Assembly (NCBI RefSeq): GCF_014529935.1
Contig: NZ_JACVFC010000001.1
Span: 3,534,001-3,598,000 of the forward strand
Source: Chitinophaga qingshengii
GTDB taxonomy: Bacteria; Bacteroidota; Bacteroidia; Chitinophagales; Chitinophagaceae
DNA length: 64,000 bases
Reading direction: 5' to 3'
Shown here one piece after another: positions 52,711 through 62,669 of this stretch; positions within the stretch are counted from its first letter, which is position 1; each line of letters begins with the position of its first letter. The notes under the pieces are model-generated. The model worked only from the letters and a program-made list of their open reading frames with translations. It was not told the origin of the DNA and made no database searches. The position numbers were made by a program, and so were the translations under genes.

Positions 52711-53017
52711 ACCTCAGGCTTTTAAGGGCTTTTAAGTAAGGAAAGGGTTCATCCTGGTTATCTTGATTAATCCTGCATTGTTCTGGCAGCCGGGTCATTT
52801 TCCGGCGCTCGGGTTAATCGGTTTTCCGGCTTCAGGTTTAAATGTAATAAAAAACAATGGTAAATGGGAGGCAGTGGGATGAAAATGCGTAATAAACTTC
52901 ACTTTTGGAGGGTAAAACTTTACAACAACTATCATAAACACTTAAAAACTAATTATACTACGCTTTTTGCTGAAAATTTCGATCTTTTTTATTATTTTTA
53001 TATAAAAGCGAAGGATA
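52711..53017. other. Intergenic region between histidine kinase and hipB
   Basis: The gap contains the tandem GGCTTTTAAG repeat at 52717-52736 and an AT-rich stretch (52965-53010) upstream of hipB, probably with the toxin-antitoxin promoter. No gene is seen. Confidence 0.4.
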
Positions 53018-53245
53018 ATGCGCACAGAGGTTATTGATTTTGGGAAAAAGATTCAACAACGCAGAGAGCTGCTGGGTCTGTTACAGGTACAACTCGCAGC
53101 ACTTTCAGGTGTCAGCACCCGCACTATCCAGTTAGTGGAACGGGGTAAAGGCAACCCATCACTACAAACGTTGATCCAGCTCGCAGATCCGTTGGGCCTA
53201 CGTATTGACCTGTTATTAAAACAATCAGTAAATACAGAGCCATGA
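53018..53245 (+). CDS. hipB: HipB-like antitoxin/regulator (XRE HTH)
   Basis: The 75-residue XRE protein has the core RRELLGLLQVQLAALSGVST with TIQLVERGKGNPSLQTLIQL. It is the first gene of a three-gene operon, and its stop overlaps the next start (ATGA, 53242-53245). HipB-type proteins repress the operon and bind the kinase. Confidence 0.88.
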   Translation: MRTEVIDFGKKIQQRRELLGLLQVQLAALSGVSTRTIQLVERGKGNPSLQTLIQLADPLGLRIDLLLKQSVNTEP

Positions 53246-53577
53246 AATCAGCCCAGGTTTTTTACAACAAAATATTAGCCGGATACTTATCTAAAAAAGG
53301 AAAAAGGTACCGTTTTGTATACGAGAAGCAATATCTCACAGCCGCTGATAGCCGCGCCATCAGCCTTACACTGCCTTTACGGGAAGCTCCTTATGAAAGT
53401 GACATACTTTTCCCGGTTTTTGTCAACTTATTAAGCGAAGGAGCTAATAAAGCTATGCAAGTCAGGTTGCTGAAAATTGACGAAAACGATTATTTCGGAC
53501 TTCTACTGGCCACTGCAGGCGGTGATCATATAGGTCCCTTATCAATAAAAGAAGATCATGCCGCTACCAACCATTAA
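53242..53577 (+). CDS. hipS: HipS-like protein: HipA N-subdomain 1 as separate gene
   Basis: The 111-residue protein equals the N-terminal subdomain of HipA (QVFYNKILAGYLSKKGKRYR, ISLTLPLREAPYESDILFPV, FVNLLSEGANKAMQVRLLKI). In long HipA this domain is part of the kinase; here it is separate, as in hipBST systems where HipS is the antitoxin. It overlaps hipT by 20 bp. Confidence 0.83.
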   Translation: MKSAQVFYNKILAGYLSKKGKRYRFVYEKQYLTAADSRAISLTLPLREAPYESDILFPVFVNLLSEGANKAMQVRLLKIDENDYFGLLLATAGGDHIGPLSIKEDHAATNH

Positions 53578-54592
53578 TGTTTGCCCTTCGACACTGCGTC
53601 CGGGGTTTACTACATATAGCCCATTGGCTGAAGCGAACCTGTTTGGAAGCCGCGGTAGGAAGATTTCACATGTTTTGCCATTTGGCCCTCCCGGAAAAAA
53701 CACTGCGCTCACACGAGCATACAACGAAAAACGAAAACATATCAGCATCAGTGGGGTGCAGGAAAAATACAGTCTACGTCAGGAGAAAAACACGCTGGTA
53801 TTAACAGACACAGCCGGCACCCACATACTAAAACCGGTACCAAATGAGCGGCTGGAGCTGTTGGAAGACCTCCCCGCAAATGAACATTTAAGTATGCAGA
53901 TCGCCAAACAAGTGTTTGGCATCAACACCGCTGAATGCGGCATTATTTTTTTTGACGATGGATCGACGGCCTACCTCACCAGACGTTTCGATTATAAACC
54001 CAACGGTAAAGACAAATATCAACTGGAAGATTTCGCTACCCTGATGGGTAAATCCCCCGAAAGAGAAGGAGTAAATTTCAAATACAATGCATCCTACCTC
54101 GATATCGCCAATTTGATCAAACAATATACAGTGGCTACCCCTGTAGTGTTGCTGGAATTTTTCCGGTTATTGGTAATCAACTATCTTATCGGTAATGGAG
54201 ATGCGCACCTTAAAAACTTCTCCCTGATGGAAACGAGCCAGGGAGATTATATCCTTTCACCTGCCTATGATCTGTTATGCACAAGACTACATCTTGACGA
54301 TCATCATCTGGGACTTCACAATGGCCTTTATGAAGAGGATTATAATGAGGCTACTTATTACGATGTTGGCATGTATACCGGTGAATCCTTTATTGTGTTT
54401 GCCGGGAAAGTAGGTATTCCTATACCACTGGCGCGGCAGGTGATCGACAAAATCATTCACAAAACTGTTGATGCTCTTGTGTTGGTTGAGCGTGGCTTTT
54501 TAAGCGAAGAAGGTAAAAGGAGATATAGGGAGATATTGGAGCAACGGAAACGGCTGTTGGCTTATGATCCGGAGACGAGGAAATTTAGGTAA
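53558..54592 (+). CDS. hipT: HipT-like serine/threonine kinase toxin
   Basis: The 344-residue kinase starts near HipA residue 100. It has the glycine-rich loop HISISGVQEKYS with the Ser63-Ile-Ser65 pair that corresponds to the autophosphorylation site of HipT. The catalytic loop is GNGDAHLKNFSL, and the metal-binding Asp is in SPAYDLLCTRL. HipA kinases phosphorylate aminoacyl-tRNA synthetases (GltX or TrpS) and stop translation. The target here is unknown. Confidence 0.87.
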   Translation: MPLPTINVCPSTLRPGFTTYSPLAEANLFGSRGRKISHVLPFGPPGKNTALTRAYNEKRKHISISGVQEKYSLRQEKNTLVLTDTAGTHILKPVPNERLELLEDLPANEHLSMQIAKQVFGINTAECGIIFFDDGSTAYLTRRFDYKPNGKDKYQLEDFATLMGKSPEREGVNFKYNASYLDIANLIKQYTVATPVVLLEFFRLLVINYLIGNGDAHLKNFSLMETSQGDYILSPAYDLLCTRLHLDDHHLGLHNGLYEEDYNEATYYDVGMYTGESFIVFAGKVGIPIPLARQVIDKIIHKTVDALVLVERGFLSEEGKRRYREILEQRKRLLAYDPETRKFR

Positions 54593-54973
54593 TCATCTTG
54601 ATAGCTTTATAAAATCGATTAAATGGTGTCAACCTCACGCAATAACTATCTTAATAAATTGGTTATCAATTATTTAAAAATATAATTTTATTAACCTAAA
54701 AACTAAAATATATTTATTTATATTAGGAATTCAGCAACTATTGGTTTAAAATGAGAATACCATTCCGTATCATTTCGCCAAAATTGGAATCGGACTGGCA
54801 ATTCCACTATCATCATTTATCCGGTTGTTGATAATCAATTATTAGTATTTTTGTCCGCATTTGCTCAACGTCTGCGTTACAAAAAACAGCCTGCTATTAC
54901 AAGTGACAAATAGCCTCATTGTTATTCCCGATGGAGGTTTTTATTATTAAGAGGTCGAAAATCATTCAACGAA
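54593..54973. other. AT-rich intergenic region before hsdR
   Basis: 381 bp, very AT-rich between 54640 and 54730. It holds the hsdR promoter candidate at 54825-54853. No coding potential is apparent. Confidence 0.4.
54825..54853 (+). promoter_or_regulatory. Candidate promoter of the hsdRMS-mrr operon
   Basis: TTG at 54825-54827 and TATTTTTG at 54846-54853 (TAnnTTTG) with an 18-bp spacer, 120 bp before the hsdR start. Confidence 0.45.
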
Positions 54974-57900
54974 ATGTTCAACGAAGATTCAAGAGTTAAA
55001 ATTCCCGCCATTTTGCATCTTTGCCGCATGGGCTTTACCTATATCCCTAGAAGCCAGCAGCAACGAATTGAGGAAAATAATGTCTTCCCGGCAATCTTTA
55101 AAAAAGCTATTGCTGAAATAAATGGCATTTCAGAACAGGAAGCGACAGTTGTGTTGGAGGAAGTTGGATTAAAACTGAAGTATGATGACCTCGGACGGGA
55201 TTTTTACAGGCATCTCGTCAATACGTCAGGCATAAAACTGATTGATTTTCAAAGCTTTAACAAGAACACATTTCACGTTACAACAGAGCTTACCTGCAAA
55301 AATGGAGATGAAGAATTCCGTCCGGATATTACGTTGTTGATTAATGGGATGCCATTGGTCTTTATAGAGGTAAAAAAGCCCAATAATAGGCAGGGGGTAT
55401 TGGATGAACGCAATCGTATTGACAAGCGATTTGCATTAAAAGAATTTTCTGTATTTGCGAACATCACCCAATTGATGATTTTTTCCAACAATATGGAATA
55501 TGAAGACGGTGTGATAGAACCTGTAATGGGCGCTTATTATGGAACGCCATCCAAAACAGGGGTACAGTTCAATTACTTCCGGGAAGAAAACGTATTAAAT
55601 TTAACCCAGCTACTTAAACCCGAAGATCCGGCGCTGGAGAACCTGGTGCTAAAAGACAATAATATTGTTGCCATAAAACATACCGCAGAATTTAAAACGA
55701 ATAAACATTTTGACACCCCAACTAACCGCCTGCTCACCTCCCTACTTAGTAAGGAGCGGTTGGCTTTCTTCCTGCAGTTCGGAATCGCATATGTTGAAGA
55801 GGAAAAAGAAGGCAAAATCGAGGTCCCAAAACACATCATGCGCTATCCTCAGTATTTTGCGACCAAGGCAATAGAGACTGAACTGGATAAAGGCATCAAA
55901 AAGGGTATCATCTGGCATACACAAGGAAGCGGAAAGACCGCCTTGGCTTTCTTTAATGTGAAATTTCTCACACATTATTATCAGAAGAAAAGTGTAATTC
56001 CCAAATTCTATTTCATCGTTGATCGTCTGGACTTAGCCATTCAGGCCAGGAATGAGTTTCGCTCAAGAGGTCTGCTTGTAAAGATGGTAAATTCCAGGAA
56101 CGAGTTTATCAGAGACATAAAAACAGCAAGCGCCATACAGAATAACTCCGGCGAACTGGAAATTACAGTTATTAACATTCAAAAGTTTTCAGAAGACAGT
56201 AAAGTACTGGAAGAGCTGGACTATGATATCAATATTCAGCGGGTATACTTTATTGATGAAGCACACAGAAGTTATAACCCTAAGGGAAGCTATTTAATCA
56301 ACCTGTTAAAGTCTGATGAAGCAGCTGTAAAAATAGCATTGACAGGCACGCCGCTATTAAGGGAAGTAGCTAAAGATTATGATTCCAAAGCCATTTTTGG
56401 AAACTATATTCACAAATACTACTATAATATGTCCATCGCAGATGGTTATACATTGCGATTGATACGGGAAGCGATCAGCACCTCCTACAAAATGCAGATG
56501 AAGGATGTAATGTCACAGATCAAGGTACTACAAGGGGAAATATCCAAAAGCGAGATTTTTGCTCACTCCAAGTTTGCAGCACCGATGCTGGATTATATTA
56601 TTAAGGACTTAAATGCCTTTCGGAAAACGCACGATGATAACACTCTTGGTGGTATGGTTGTATGCGATAGTTCCGATCAGGCAAAGGAACTATTTCATCA
56701 ATTTGAAAAAATTTATGGTGTTCAAAAATACGAATATGCTATGGCTGCTGAAGATCCGGCTGTTTATAGCATGCCGCTACCGCTGAAGGCGAGCCTGATA
56801 TTGCATGACGTAAACAGTAAAGACGAGAGGGAAATAGATATCAAGGCATTTAAAAACGGTAAAATAGACATTTTATTTGTATACAATATGTTACTCACTG
56901 GTTTTGACTCTCGTCGCCTCAAAAAGTTATATCTCGCCCGTGTAGTTAAAAATCATAATCTTTTACAAACCTTAACCAGGGTTAACCGGCCTTACAAACA
57001 TTACCGTTATGGGTTTGTAGTAGATTTTGCCGACATCACTAAAGAGTTTAAGACGACCAACCAGAACTATTTTGAGGAACTGCAAAATGAATTAGGCGAT
57101 GAAATGCAGAACTATTCCAATTTATTTAAAACGCCGGAAGAGATTCAAAATGAAATCATAACAATTAAAGACAAGCTGTTTCAGTTCGACACCCTTAACG
57201 CTGAAAACTTCCGTTTACAGATTGGCGATATTAAAGACAAAAAGCAATTAGTAGATTTGCTGAATGTTTTAAATAACGCAAAGGAGCTAAGAAATATCAT
57301 CCGGTTACAAGGAAATGAAGAGTTACTTGAACTAATTGATTTTCATAAACTTAAGCAATTATTAAATGAAGTACAGCGTAGACTGGACATGTTAAACCTG
57401 GTGGAGGACATTAATAGCAACAATGACTCCTCTAATTTGCTGAATGCCGCATTGGAAGATATTTTCTTCCAGTTCACCAAAGTATCAGAAGAAGAAATGA
57501 TACTGGCAGACCGGCTACGGAACCAGCTACGTAAGACGCGAGAAGAACTGCAACGAAATTTCGATCCTTCAGATCCAGCTTTCATCAGCTTGAGGGAAGA
57601 ACTGGAGCGGATTTTTAAAAATAAGAATTTGGACGAAGTAAGCCAGGAGGATATGCGGGAAAATATTCATCTCCTTAGTAAAATATATGATGAGATAAAA
57701 GAGCTCAACCGCAAAAACGCCCTACTAAAAGCCAAGTACGAAAACGATGAGAAATACGCGCGAATTCATAAACGGCTTACAGCAGCGCATACCGTACCAG
57801 CGAAAGAATCAGAGGTGCATGATGCCCTAATGGGCACTAAGACACAGGTAGATGGTTTCTTTTTAAACAATACTAATCTGTTACAAAATGACGAATATTT

Positions 57901-58036
57901 CAAGGATGAAGTAATGAGTATTGTAATACATCAGTTTATTGATACAAAAAATATAAAACTTGATTACAATACCACTGAAGTAATTAACCATTTAATAGTT
58001 AAAGAATATTTACAGCAATACAATCATTACAGATAA
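54974..58036 (+). CDS. hsdR: Type I restriction enzyme R subunit
   Basis: The 1,020-residue protein has an N-terminal PD-(D/E)xK nuclease (FRPDITLLINGMPLVFIEVKK). The SF2 helicase/translocase core has HTQGSGKT (K321), YFIVDRLDLAIQ, VYFIDEAHRSY and IALTGTP, plus LLTGFDSRRLKKLYLAR and QTLTRVNRPYKHYRYGFVVD. The C-terminus binds HsdM. It cuts unmodified DNA far from the recognition site after translocation. hsdM follows 3 bp downstream. Confidence 0.95.
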   Translation: MFNEDSRVKIPAILHLCRMGFTYIPRSQQQRIEENNVFPAIFKKAIAEINGISEQEATVVLEEVGLKLKYDDLGRDFYRHLVNTSGIKLIDFQSFNKNTFHVTTELTCKNGDEEFRPDITLLINGMPLVFIEVKKPNNRQGVLDERNRIDKRFALKEFSVFANITQLMIFSNNMEYEDGVIEPVMGAYYGTPSKTGVQFNYFREENVLNLTQLLKPEDPALENLVLKDNNIVAIKHTAEFKTNKHFDTPTNRLLTSLLSKERLAFFLQFGIAYVEEEKEGKIEVPKHIMRYPQYFATKAIETELDKGIKKGIIWHTQGSGKTALAFFNVKFLTHYYQKKSVIPKFYFIVDRLDLAIQARNEFRSRGLLVKMVNSRNEFIRDIKTASAIQNNSGELEITVINIQKFSEDSKVLEELDYDINIQRVYFIDEAHRSYNPKGSYLINLLKSDEAAVKIALTGTPLLREVAKDYDSKAIFGNYIHKYYYNMSIADGYTLRLIREAISTSYKMQMKDVMSQIKVLQGEISKSEIFAHSKFAAPMLDYIIKDLNAFRKTHDDNTLGGMVVCDSSDQAKELFHQFEKIYGVQKYEYAMAAEDPAVYSMPLPLKASLILHDVNSKDEREIDIKAFKNGKIDILFVYNMLLTGFDSRRLKKLYLARVVKNHNLLQTLTRVNRPYKHYRYGFVVDFADITKEFKTTNQNYFEELQNELGDEMQNYSNLFKTPEEIQNEIITIKDKLFQFDTLNAENFRLQIGDIKDKKQLVDLLNVLNNAKELRNIIRLQGNEELLELIDFHKLKQLLNEVQRRLDMLNLVEDINSNNDSSNLLNAALEDIFFQFTKVSEEEMILADRLRNQLRKTREELQRNFDPSDPAFISLREELERIFKNKNLDEVSQEDMRENIHLLSKIYDEIKELNRKNALLKAKYENDEKYARIHKRLTAAHTVPAKESEVHDALMGTKTQVDGFFLNNTNLLQNDEYFKDEVMSIVIHQFIDTKNIKLDYNTTEVINHLIVKEYLQQYNHYR

Positions 58037-58039
58037 GCT

Positions 58040-59659
58040 ATGACGGAACTAGAATTTATTACCAAAACAAAGGCGCTGATAGACGACCTGAAAAGCGTAT
58101 GCGCCAACTATGGTTTGGGAAATGACGCAAGCGAGTTTAATATAATTACCCAGGTATTTTTGTACAAATACCTGAACGATAAATTCATTTATGAGGCGAA
58201 GAAAATAGACAAAGACCTGGCCCAAGCAGATGATTTCCAAAAGGCTTACGAGGCCATGCCGGAGGAAAAAAGGAAGTTTTTGCATGGCAGGATTGGTAAT
58301 AAAGCTGCTAAATTAACGCCCGAACAACTCATTACCTATCTCTTCAACAATTCCAACAGTGATAATTTTGCAGAAACGTATTTTGATGGCACGTTACTTA
58401 ACATCAGCACCGAAAATGTAAGTTTATATTCTGTCAAATCCACAACTGGTGTCAAGGATAAAATGTTTGACAACATTAGCCAGTTTATCCGTGATTCTTC
58501 TCAGCGAGATGCCTTCTGCCGCGCATTGATTAACAAACTGGTTAATGTTAGCTTTGAAAGGATGTTCAGCGAGAAATATGATTTCTTTGCTACCATTTTT
58601 GAATACCTGATTAAAGATTATAACAGCGACAGTGGAGGGAAGTATGCAGAATATTATACACCTCATGCCGTAGCGCATATTATGGCTGCGATATTAGTGA
58701 ACGAAACGGATATCAGTAATGCAACTGTGTATGATCCCAGTGCGGGGTCCGGGACTCTGCTAATGAATATTGCACACGCCATTGGTGAGAAAAACTGTAC
58801 AATTTATTCCGAAGATATTTCGCAGAAGTCGGCGAATATGCTACGGCTGAACCTGATCCTGAACAGTCTTTCCCATTCCATACCTAACATCATTAAGGGC
58901 AATACTATACTACAACCTTCTTATATCAAAGAGAAATTTCAGTATATCGTTTCTAATCCGCCATTTAAGCTCGATTTTTCCGATTATCGCGAAGACCTCG
59001 CGAAGGATAGTTTTAAGGAGCGTTTTTTTGCAGGTATTCCTAACGTACCTAATACAAAAAAAGAGAGCATGGCTATTTATCTGCTCTTTATTCAGCACAT
59101 TATGTACAGCCTAGCTCCTAATGGCAAAGCGGCTGTTGTCGTTCCAACAGGATTTATTACTGCACAGAGTGGCATTGAACGAAAAATCCGCGAAGCCTTG
59201 GTTGAGCGCGGCTGGTTGCGAGGGGTAGTGAGTATGCCAAGCAATATATTTGCCAGCACAGGAACCAACGTATCTATCTTATTCATAGATAAAAAAGCGA
59301 ATAGCGATAAAGTGGTACTGGTAGACGCTTCTAAATTAGGTGAAACGGTAAAGGATGGCAAAAACCAACGGACCAAACTAACTGATGCTGAAGAGCGTCG
59401 TATTATAGATGCAATGAACAAAAAGCAAGCTATTGAAGATTTTTCCGTTGTGGTAAAAAAAGCTCAAATTGTGGAAAAGAATTACAGCTTTTCCGCCGGA
59501 CAGTATTTTGGATTGAAGATTGAATATGTGGACATTACAGCCAAAGAGTTTAGATCTAAAATGGAGTGCTTTGAGGACCGGCTGAATGCTTTGTTTAAGG
59601 AAGGTGAAAAACTGGATAAAGAAATTATTAAACAGTTAAAAGGGGTGATATATGAATAA
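58040..59659 (+). CDS. hsdM: Type I restriction-modification DNA methyltransferase M subunit
   Basis: The 539-residue N6-adenine methyltransferase has an N-terminal helical HsdM domain, SAM motif VYDPSAGSGTLLMN and catalytic NPPF (N306-F309) in IVSNPPFKLDF. It methylates the HsdS-specified site and is needed for restriction. It overlaps hsdS by 8 bp, the usual coupling of M and S. Confidence 0.96.
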   Translation: MTELEFITKTKALIDDLKSVCANYGLGNDASEFNIITQVFLYKYLNDKFIYEAKKIDKDLAQADDFQKAYEAMPEEKRKFLHGRIGNKAAKLTPEQLITYLFNNSNSDNFAETYFDGTLLNISTENVSLYSVKSTTGVKDKMFDNISQFIRDSSQRDAFCRALINKLVNVSFERMFSEKYDFFATIFEYLIKDYNSDSGGKYAEYYTPHAVAHIMAAILVNETDISNATVYDPSAGSGTLLMNIAHAIGEKNCTIYSEDISQKSANMLRLNLILNSLSHSIPNIIKGNTILQPSYIKEKFQYIVSNPPFKLDFSDYREDLAKDSFKERFFAGIPNVPNTKKESMAIYLLFIQHIMYSLAPNGKAAVVVPTGFITAQSGIERKIREALVERGWLRGVVSMPSNIFASTGTNVSILFIDKKANSDKVVLVDASKLGETVKDGKNQRTKLTDAEERRIIDAMNKKQAIEDFSVVVKKAQIVEKNYSFSAGQYFGLKIEYVDITAKEFRSKMECFEDRLNALFKEGEKLDKEIIKQLKGVIYE

Positions 59660-61568
59660 GTGGAGAATAGACAAATTATCAACATTATGCACGAGAATTG
59701 GTGATGGATTACACGGCACTCCTCAATATTCGGAAAATACAGGATTTTATTTCATAAACGGTAACAATCTTAATGGAGGCCGTATAATAATTAATTCAGA
59801 CACAAAGGAAGTATCCGAAGATGAATATAAAAGCAATTTTATTCCTTTAAACGAAAATTCTCTTCTGTTGGGAATTAATGGAACCATTGGTAATATGGCT
59901 TTTTATCGAGGTGAAAGAATCATGCTAGGTAAAAGCAGCGCTTATTTAAATTTTACAACTAGCATAAACAAGTTTTATTATTACTACTTTCAATTGCCTG
60001 GCGTCCAAAAATATTTTTATGACGTTGCGACGGGCTCCACCATTAAAAATCTATCATTAAAATCTCTGCAGGACTTTAAAGTTCCAATACCAAATGATGT
60101 CGAGTTCAAAAAAATAGTAGCCGTACTTTCTGCTTTTGACGATAAAATTGAGCTCAATAATAAAATCAATGCAGAGCTGGAACAAATGGCGAAGACGCTA
60201 TATGATTACTGGTTTGTGCAGTTTGATTTTCCGAATGCCAAAGGGAAACCATACAAATCTTCCGGCGGGAAAATGGTTTGTAACGAAGTATTGAGAAGAG
60301 AGGTGCCGGAGGGATGGCAACACGAGCTTATAAATGACCTCGGTACAATCGTAGGAGGGGGAACTCCATCAAGGTCTATTGAAGAATACTTTACAAGTAA
60401 TGGTATAGCCTGGATTACTCCTAAAGATTTGTCATTAAACAATGGCAACAAATTTATTACTAAGGGAGATTTAGACATTACAGAGAAGGGCTTTATGGCA
60501 GCGTCTTTAAATCTTCTACCTGCAAAATCTGTTTTGATGTCTTCAAGGGCCCCAATCGGATATCTAGCGGTTAATACAGTTGATTGTACAACGAACCAAG
60601 GATTTAAATCTATTGTTTGCAACAAAACATATTCACACGAGTACGTTTACTATGTTTTGAAAAATTATATGCCAACAATAGAAGCTAATGCCACTGGCTC
60701 AACTTTTAAGGAAATATCAGCAGGTGTATTCAAATCAATAAAGATCATAAAGCCTAAATATGAGATTGTAGAAAAATTTATTGAGCAGGTCAAACCTATT
60801 TTTGATAAGCAAGACAACTTAGAAAAACAGAATCATCAACTCGCTAACCTAAGAGACTGGCTCCTGCCGATGCTGATGAATGGGCAAGTGAAAGTTATTG
60901 GTAATACTCACAGCCATGGACAAGATTTATTGATGGCGACTAGACCGGAAGCCGCTTTGGGAAAAGTTGTACAACTAAACATACCGACTAATAGAAAAAC
61001 ATTCGCCAAACAGGTATTAGCAGGAAAGATTATTTCAAGGTTTAAGAATGATGCAAATTTTACAGACATCAAGTTTCAGAAAATACAATTTCTTGCAGAA
61101 CATATTGTAGAAGCTGACTTGAACCTCAACTACTATTACCAGGCGGCCGGTCCCTATGACAATGTATTCATGCATACTATTTATAATGATCTCAAAAAGA
61201 ATAAATGGTATGAGTGCAAGGATAGAAAATTTGCAGCCTTAGAAAAACAGGGTAAAATAGAAAAGTATTATCAAAACTATTTTGGTCCGGCAACAGGACA
61301 ACTAGATAAGCTTTTCCGTTTGTTATCAGGTGCGACAGAGGCTAAATCGGAAATTATTGCAACTATCTATGCTGTTTGGAATAATTTCATCATAGAGGGA
61401 AAGCCAATTGTGGAAGATGAACTGATTCAATCTTTCTATAATTGGAGTGAGCGAAAGCACCAATATACCAGAGCCCAAGTATTGGAAGGGTTGCAATGGC
61501 TAAGAGAGTACAAGCTGGAACCAACGGGTTTTGGAAAATTGATAAAAAAGGCTAAAAGCAAAAAATAA
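59652..61568 (+). CDS. hsdS: Type I specificity subunit S with extra C-terminal domain
   Basis: The protein has 638 residues, versus about 400-450 for a usual S subunit. TRD1 (residues 1-150: RIGDGLHGTPQYSENTGFYF) is followed by the central conserved helix NKINAELEQMAKTLYDYWFV, TRD2 (about 225-395: GTIVGGGTPSRSIEEYF, WITPKDLS) and the second conserved helix (LANLRDWLLPMLMNGQVKV). After about residue 425 comes a further 210 residues (FQKIQFLAEHIVEADLNLNY, AAGPYDNVFMHTIYNDLKK) that do not belong to S and resemble, weakly, Panacea/DUF4065 (SocA-like) domains. Confidence 0.9.
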   Translation: MNKWRIDKLSTLCTRIGDGLHGTPQYSENTGFYFINGNNLNGGRIIINSDTKEVSEDEYKSNFIPLNENSLLLGINGTIGNMAFYRGERIMLGKSSAYLNFTTSINKFYYYYFQLPGVQKYFYDVATGSTIKNLSLKSLQDFKVPIPNDVEFKKIVAVLSAFDDKIELNNKINAELEQMAKTLYDYWFVQFDFPNAKGKPYKSSGGKMVCNEVLRREVPEGWQHELINDLGTIVGGGTPSRSIEEYFTSNGIAWITPKDLSLNNGNKFITKGDLDITEKGFMAASLNLLPAKSVLMSSRAPIGYLAVNTVDCTTNQGFKSIVCNKTYSHEYVYYVLKNYMPTIEANATGSTFKEISAGVFKSIKIIKPKYEIVEKFIEQVKPIFDKQDNLEKQNHQLANLRDWLLPMLMNGQVKVIGNTHSHGQDLLMATRPEAALGKVVQLNIPTNRKTFAKQVLAGKIISRFKNDANFTDIKFQKIQFLAEHIVEADLNLNYYYQAAGPYDNVFMHTIYNDLKKNKWYECKDRKFAALEKQGKIEKYYQNYFGPATGQLDKLFRLLSGATEAKSEIIATIYAVWNNFIIEGKPIVEDELIQSFYNWSERKHQYTRAQVLEGLQWLREYKLEPTGFGKLIKKAKSKK

Positions 61569-61579
61569 TTCAAGTATTT

Positions 61580-62497
61580 ATGCCAATACCGGACTATCAA
61601 ACAATAATGCTGCCTCTATTGAAGCAGTTATCTGATCGAAAAGAATACTTATTTAGGGACGTCATAGTTTTATTAGGCAAACAATTCAAATTAACTGAGG
61701 AAGAAATGAGTGAACTTCTTCCTAGCGGCCAATCCCTATTGTTTGCGAACCGGGTTGGTTGGGCAAGAACTTATTTGAAAAAGGCAGGTTTGTTAGATTC
61801 TCCTAAAAGAGGAGTGGTCTGTATAACCGAGCGAGGCTTGCAAGTACTAAAAGGAAATCCGAAAAAGATCGACAACAATCTACTCAAACAATTTCCTGAG
61901 TTTGTAGAATTCCAGAACATAAAAAAGGAAGATGCTGGATCATTGGAGCAAATTGATACTACTCAAGTAGAAAAGCAAACTCCCGAAGAAACTATCGACT
62001 TAGCTTATCAGAATATACGCCAATCCTTGGCACAAGAACTTATCGATACAGTTCGTCGATTAAGTCCAGCTTTCTTTGAACGGCTGGTTGTAGAATTATT
62101 AGTGAAAATGGGGTATGGTGGTTCTATGAAGGACGCCGGAAAGGCGATCGGGAAAACTGGCGATGAAGGAATTGACGGAACAATTAAGGAAGATAAATTG
62201 GGGTTGGATATAATTTACATTCAAGCAAAACGTTGGCAGGCAGGCAACGTTGTCGGCAGGCCGGAGTTGCATAGGTTTGTAGGGGCTTTAGCTGGGCAAG
62301 GAGCGAAGAAAGGAATTTTCATTACTACTTCTATGTTTTCAAAGGATGCACTGAACTATGCCCCTAAAAACGAAACAAAGATTGTATTGATAGATGGAGT
62401 GCAACTAGCACAATTAATGATTGATTACAATCTTGGCGTATCAGTACAAAGATCTTATGATATCAAACGTCTGGACAATGATTATTTTGAAGAATGA
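61580..62497 (+). CDS. mrr: Mrr-type restriction endonuclease
   Basis: The 305-residue protein has an N-terminal winged-helix Mrr_N domain (RDVIVLLGKQFKLTEEEMSE, GWARTYLKKAGLLDSPKRGV) and a C-terminal Mrr_cat PD-(D/E)xK nuclease (FFERLVVELLVKMGYGGS, TGDEGIDGTI, IYIQAKRW). Mrr enzymes cleave methylated DNA. It follows hsdS by 11 bp and is likely in the same operon; its target must then differ from the HsdM modification (inference). Confidence 0.92.
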   Translation: MPIPDYQTIMLPLLKQLSDRKEYLFRDVIVLLGKQFKLTEEEMSELLPSGQSLLFANRVGWARTYLKKAGLLDSPKRGVVCITERGLQVLKGNPKKIDNNLLKQFPEFVEFQNIKKEDAGSLEQIDTTQVEKQTPEETIDLAYQNIRQSLAQELIDTVRRLSPAFFERLVVELLVKMGYGGSMKDAGKAIGKTGDEGIDGTIKEDKLGLDIIYIQAKRWQAGNVVGRPELHRFVGALAGQGAKKGIFITTSMFSKDALNYAPKNETKIVLIDGVQLAQLMIDYNLGVSVQRSYDIKRLDNDYFEE

Positions 62498-62627
62498 TAG
62501 TCATATAACATTCATGTTGTAATTCTCAGCGAAGAATATGAGCACAAGACTATCGCGAAAAATAAATTAACTTAGATAACGCTAAGCTCTTCGACCACGC
62601 TGCTGGCAAATTGTTGGCAAAAAATAA

Positions 62628-62651
62628 AAAAGGTCACCGAAGTGACCTTTT
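62628..62651 (-). terminator. Terminator downstream of tRNA-Asn
   Basis: A perfect 10-bp stem AAAAGGTCAC / GTGACCTTTT with loop CGAA, followed on the minus strand by a T-rich run. Confidence 0.85.
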
Positions 62652-62669
62652 AAATGTTTGATAACCAAG

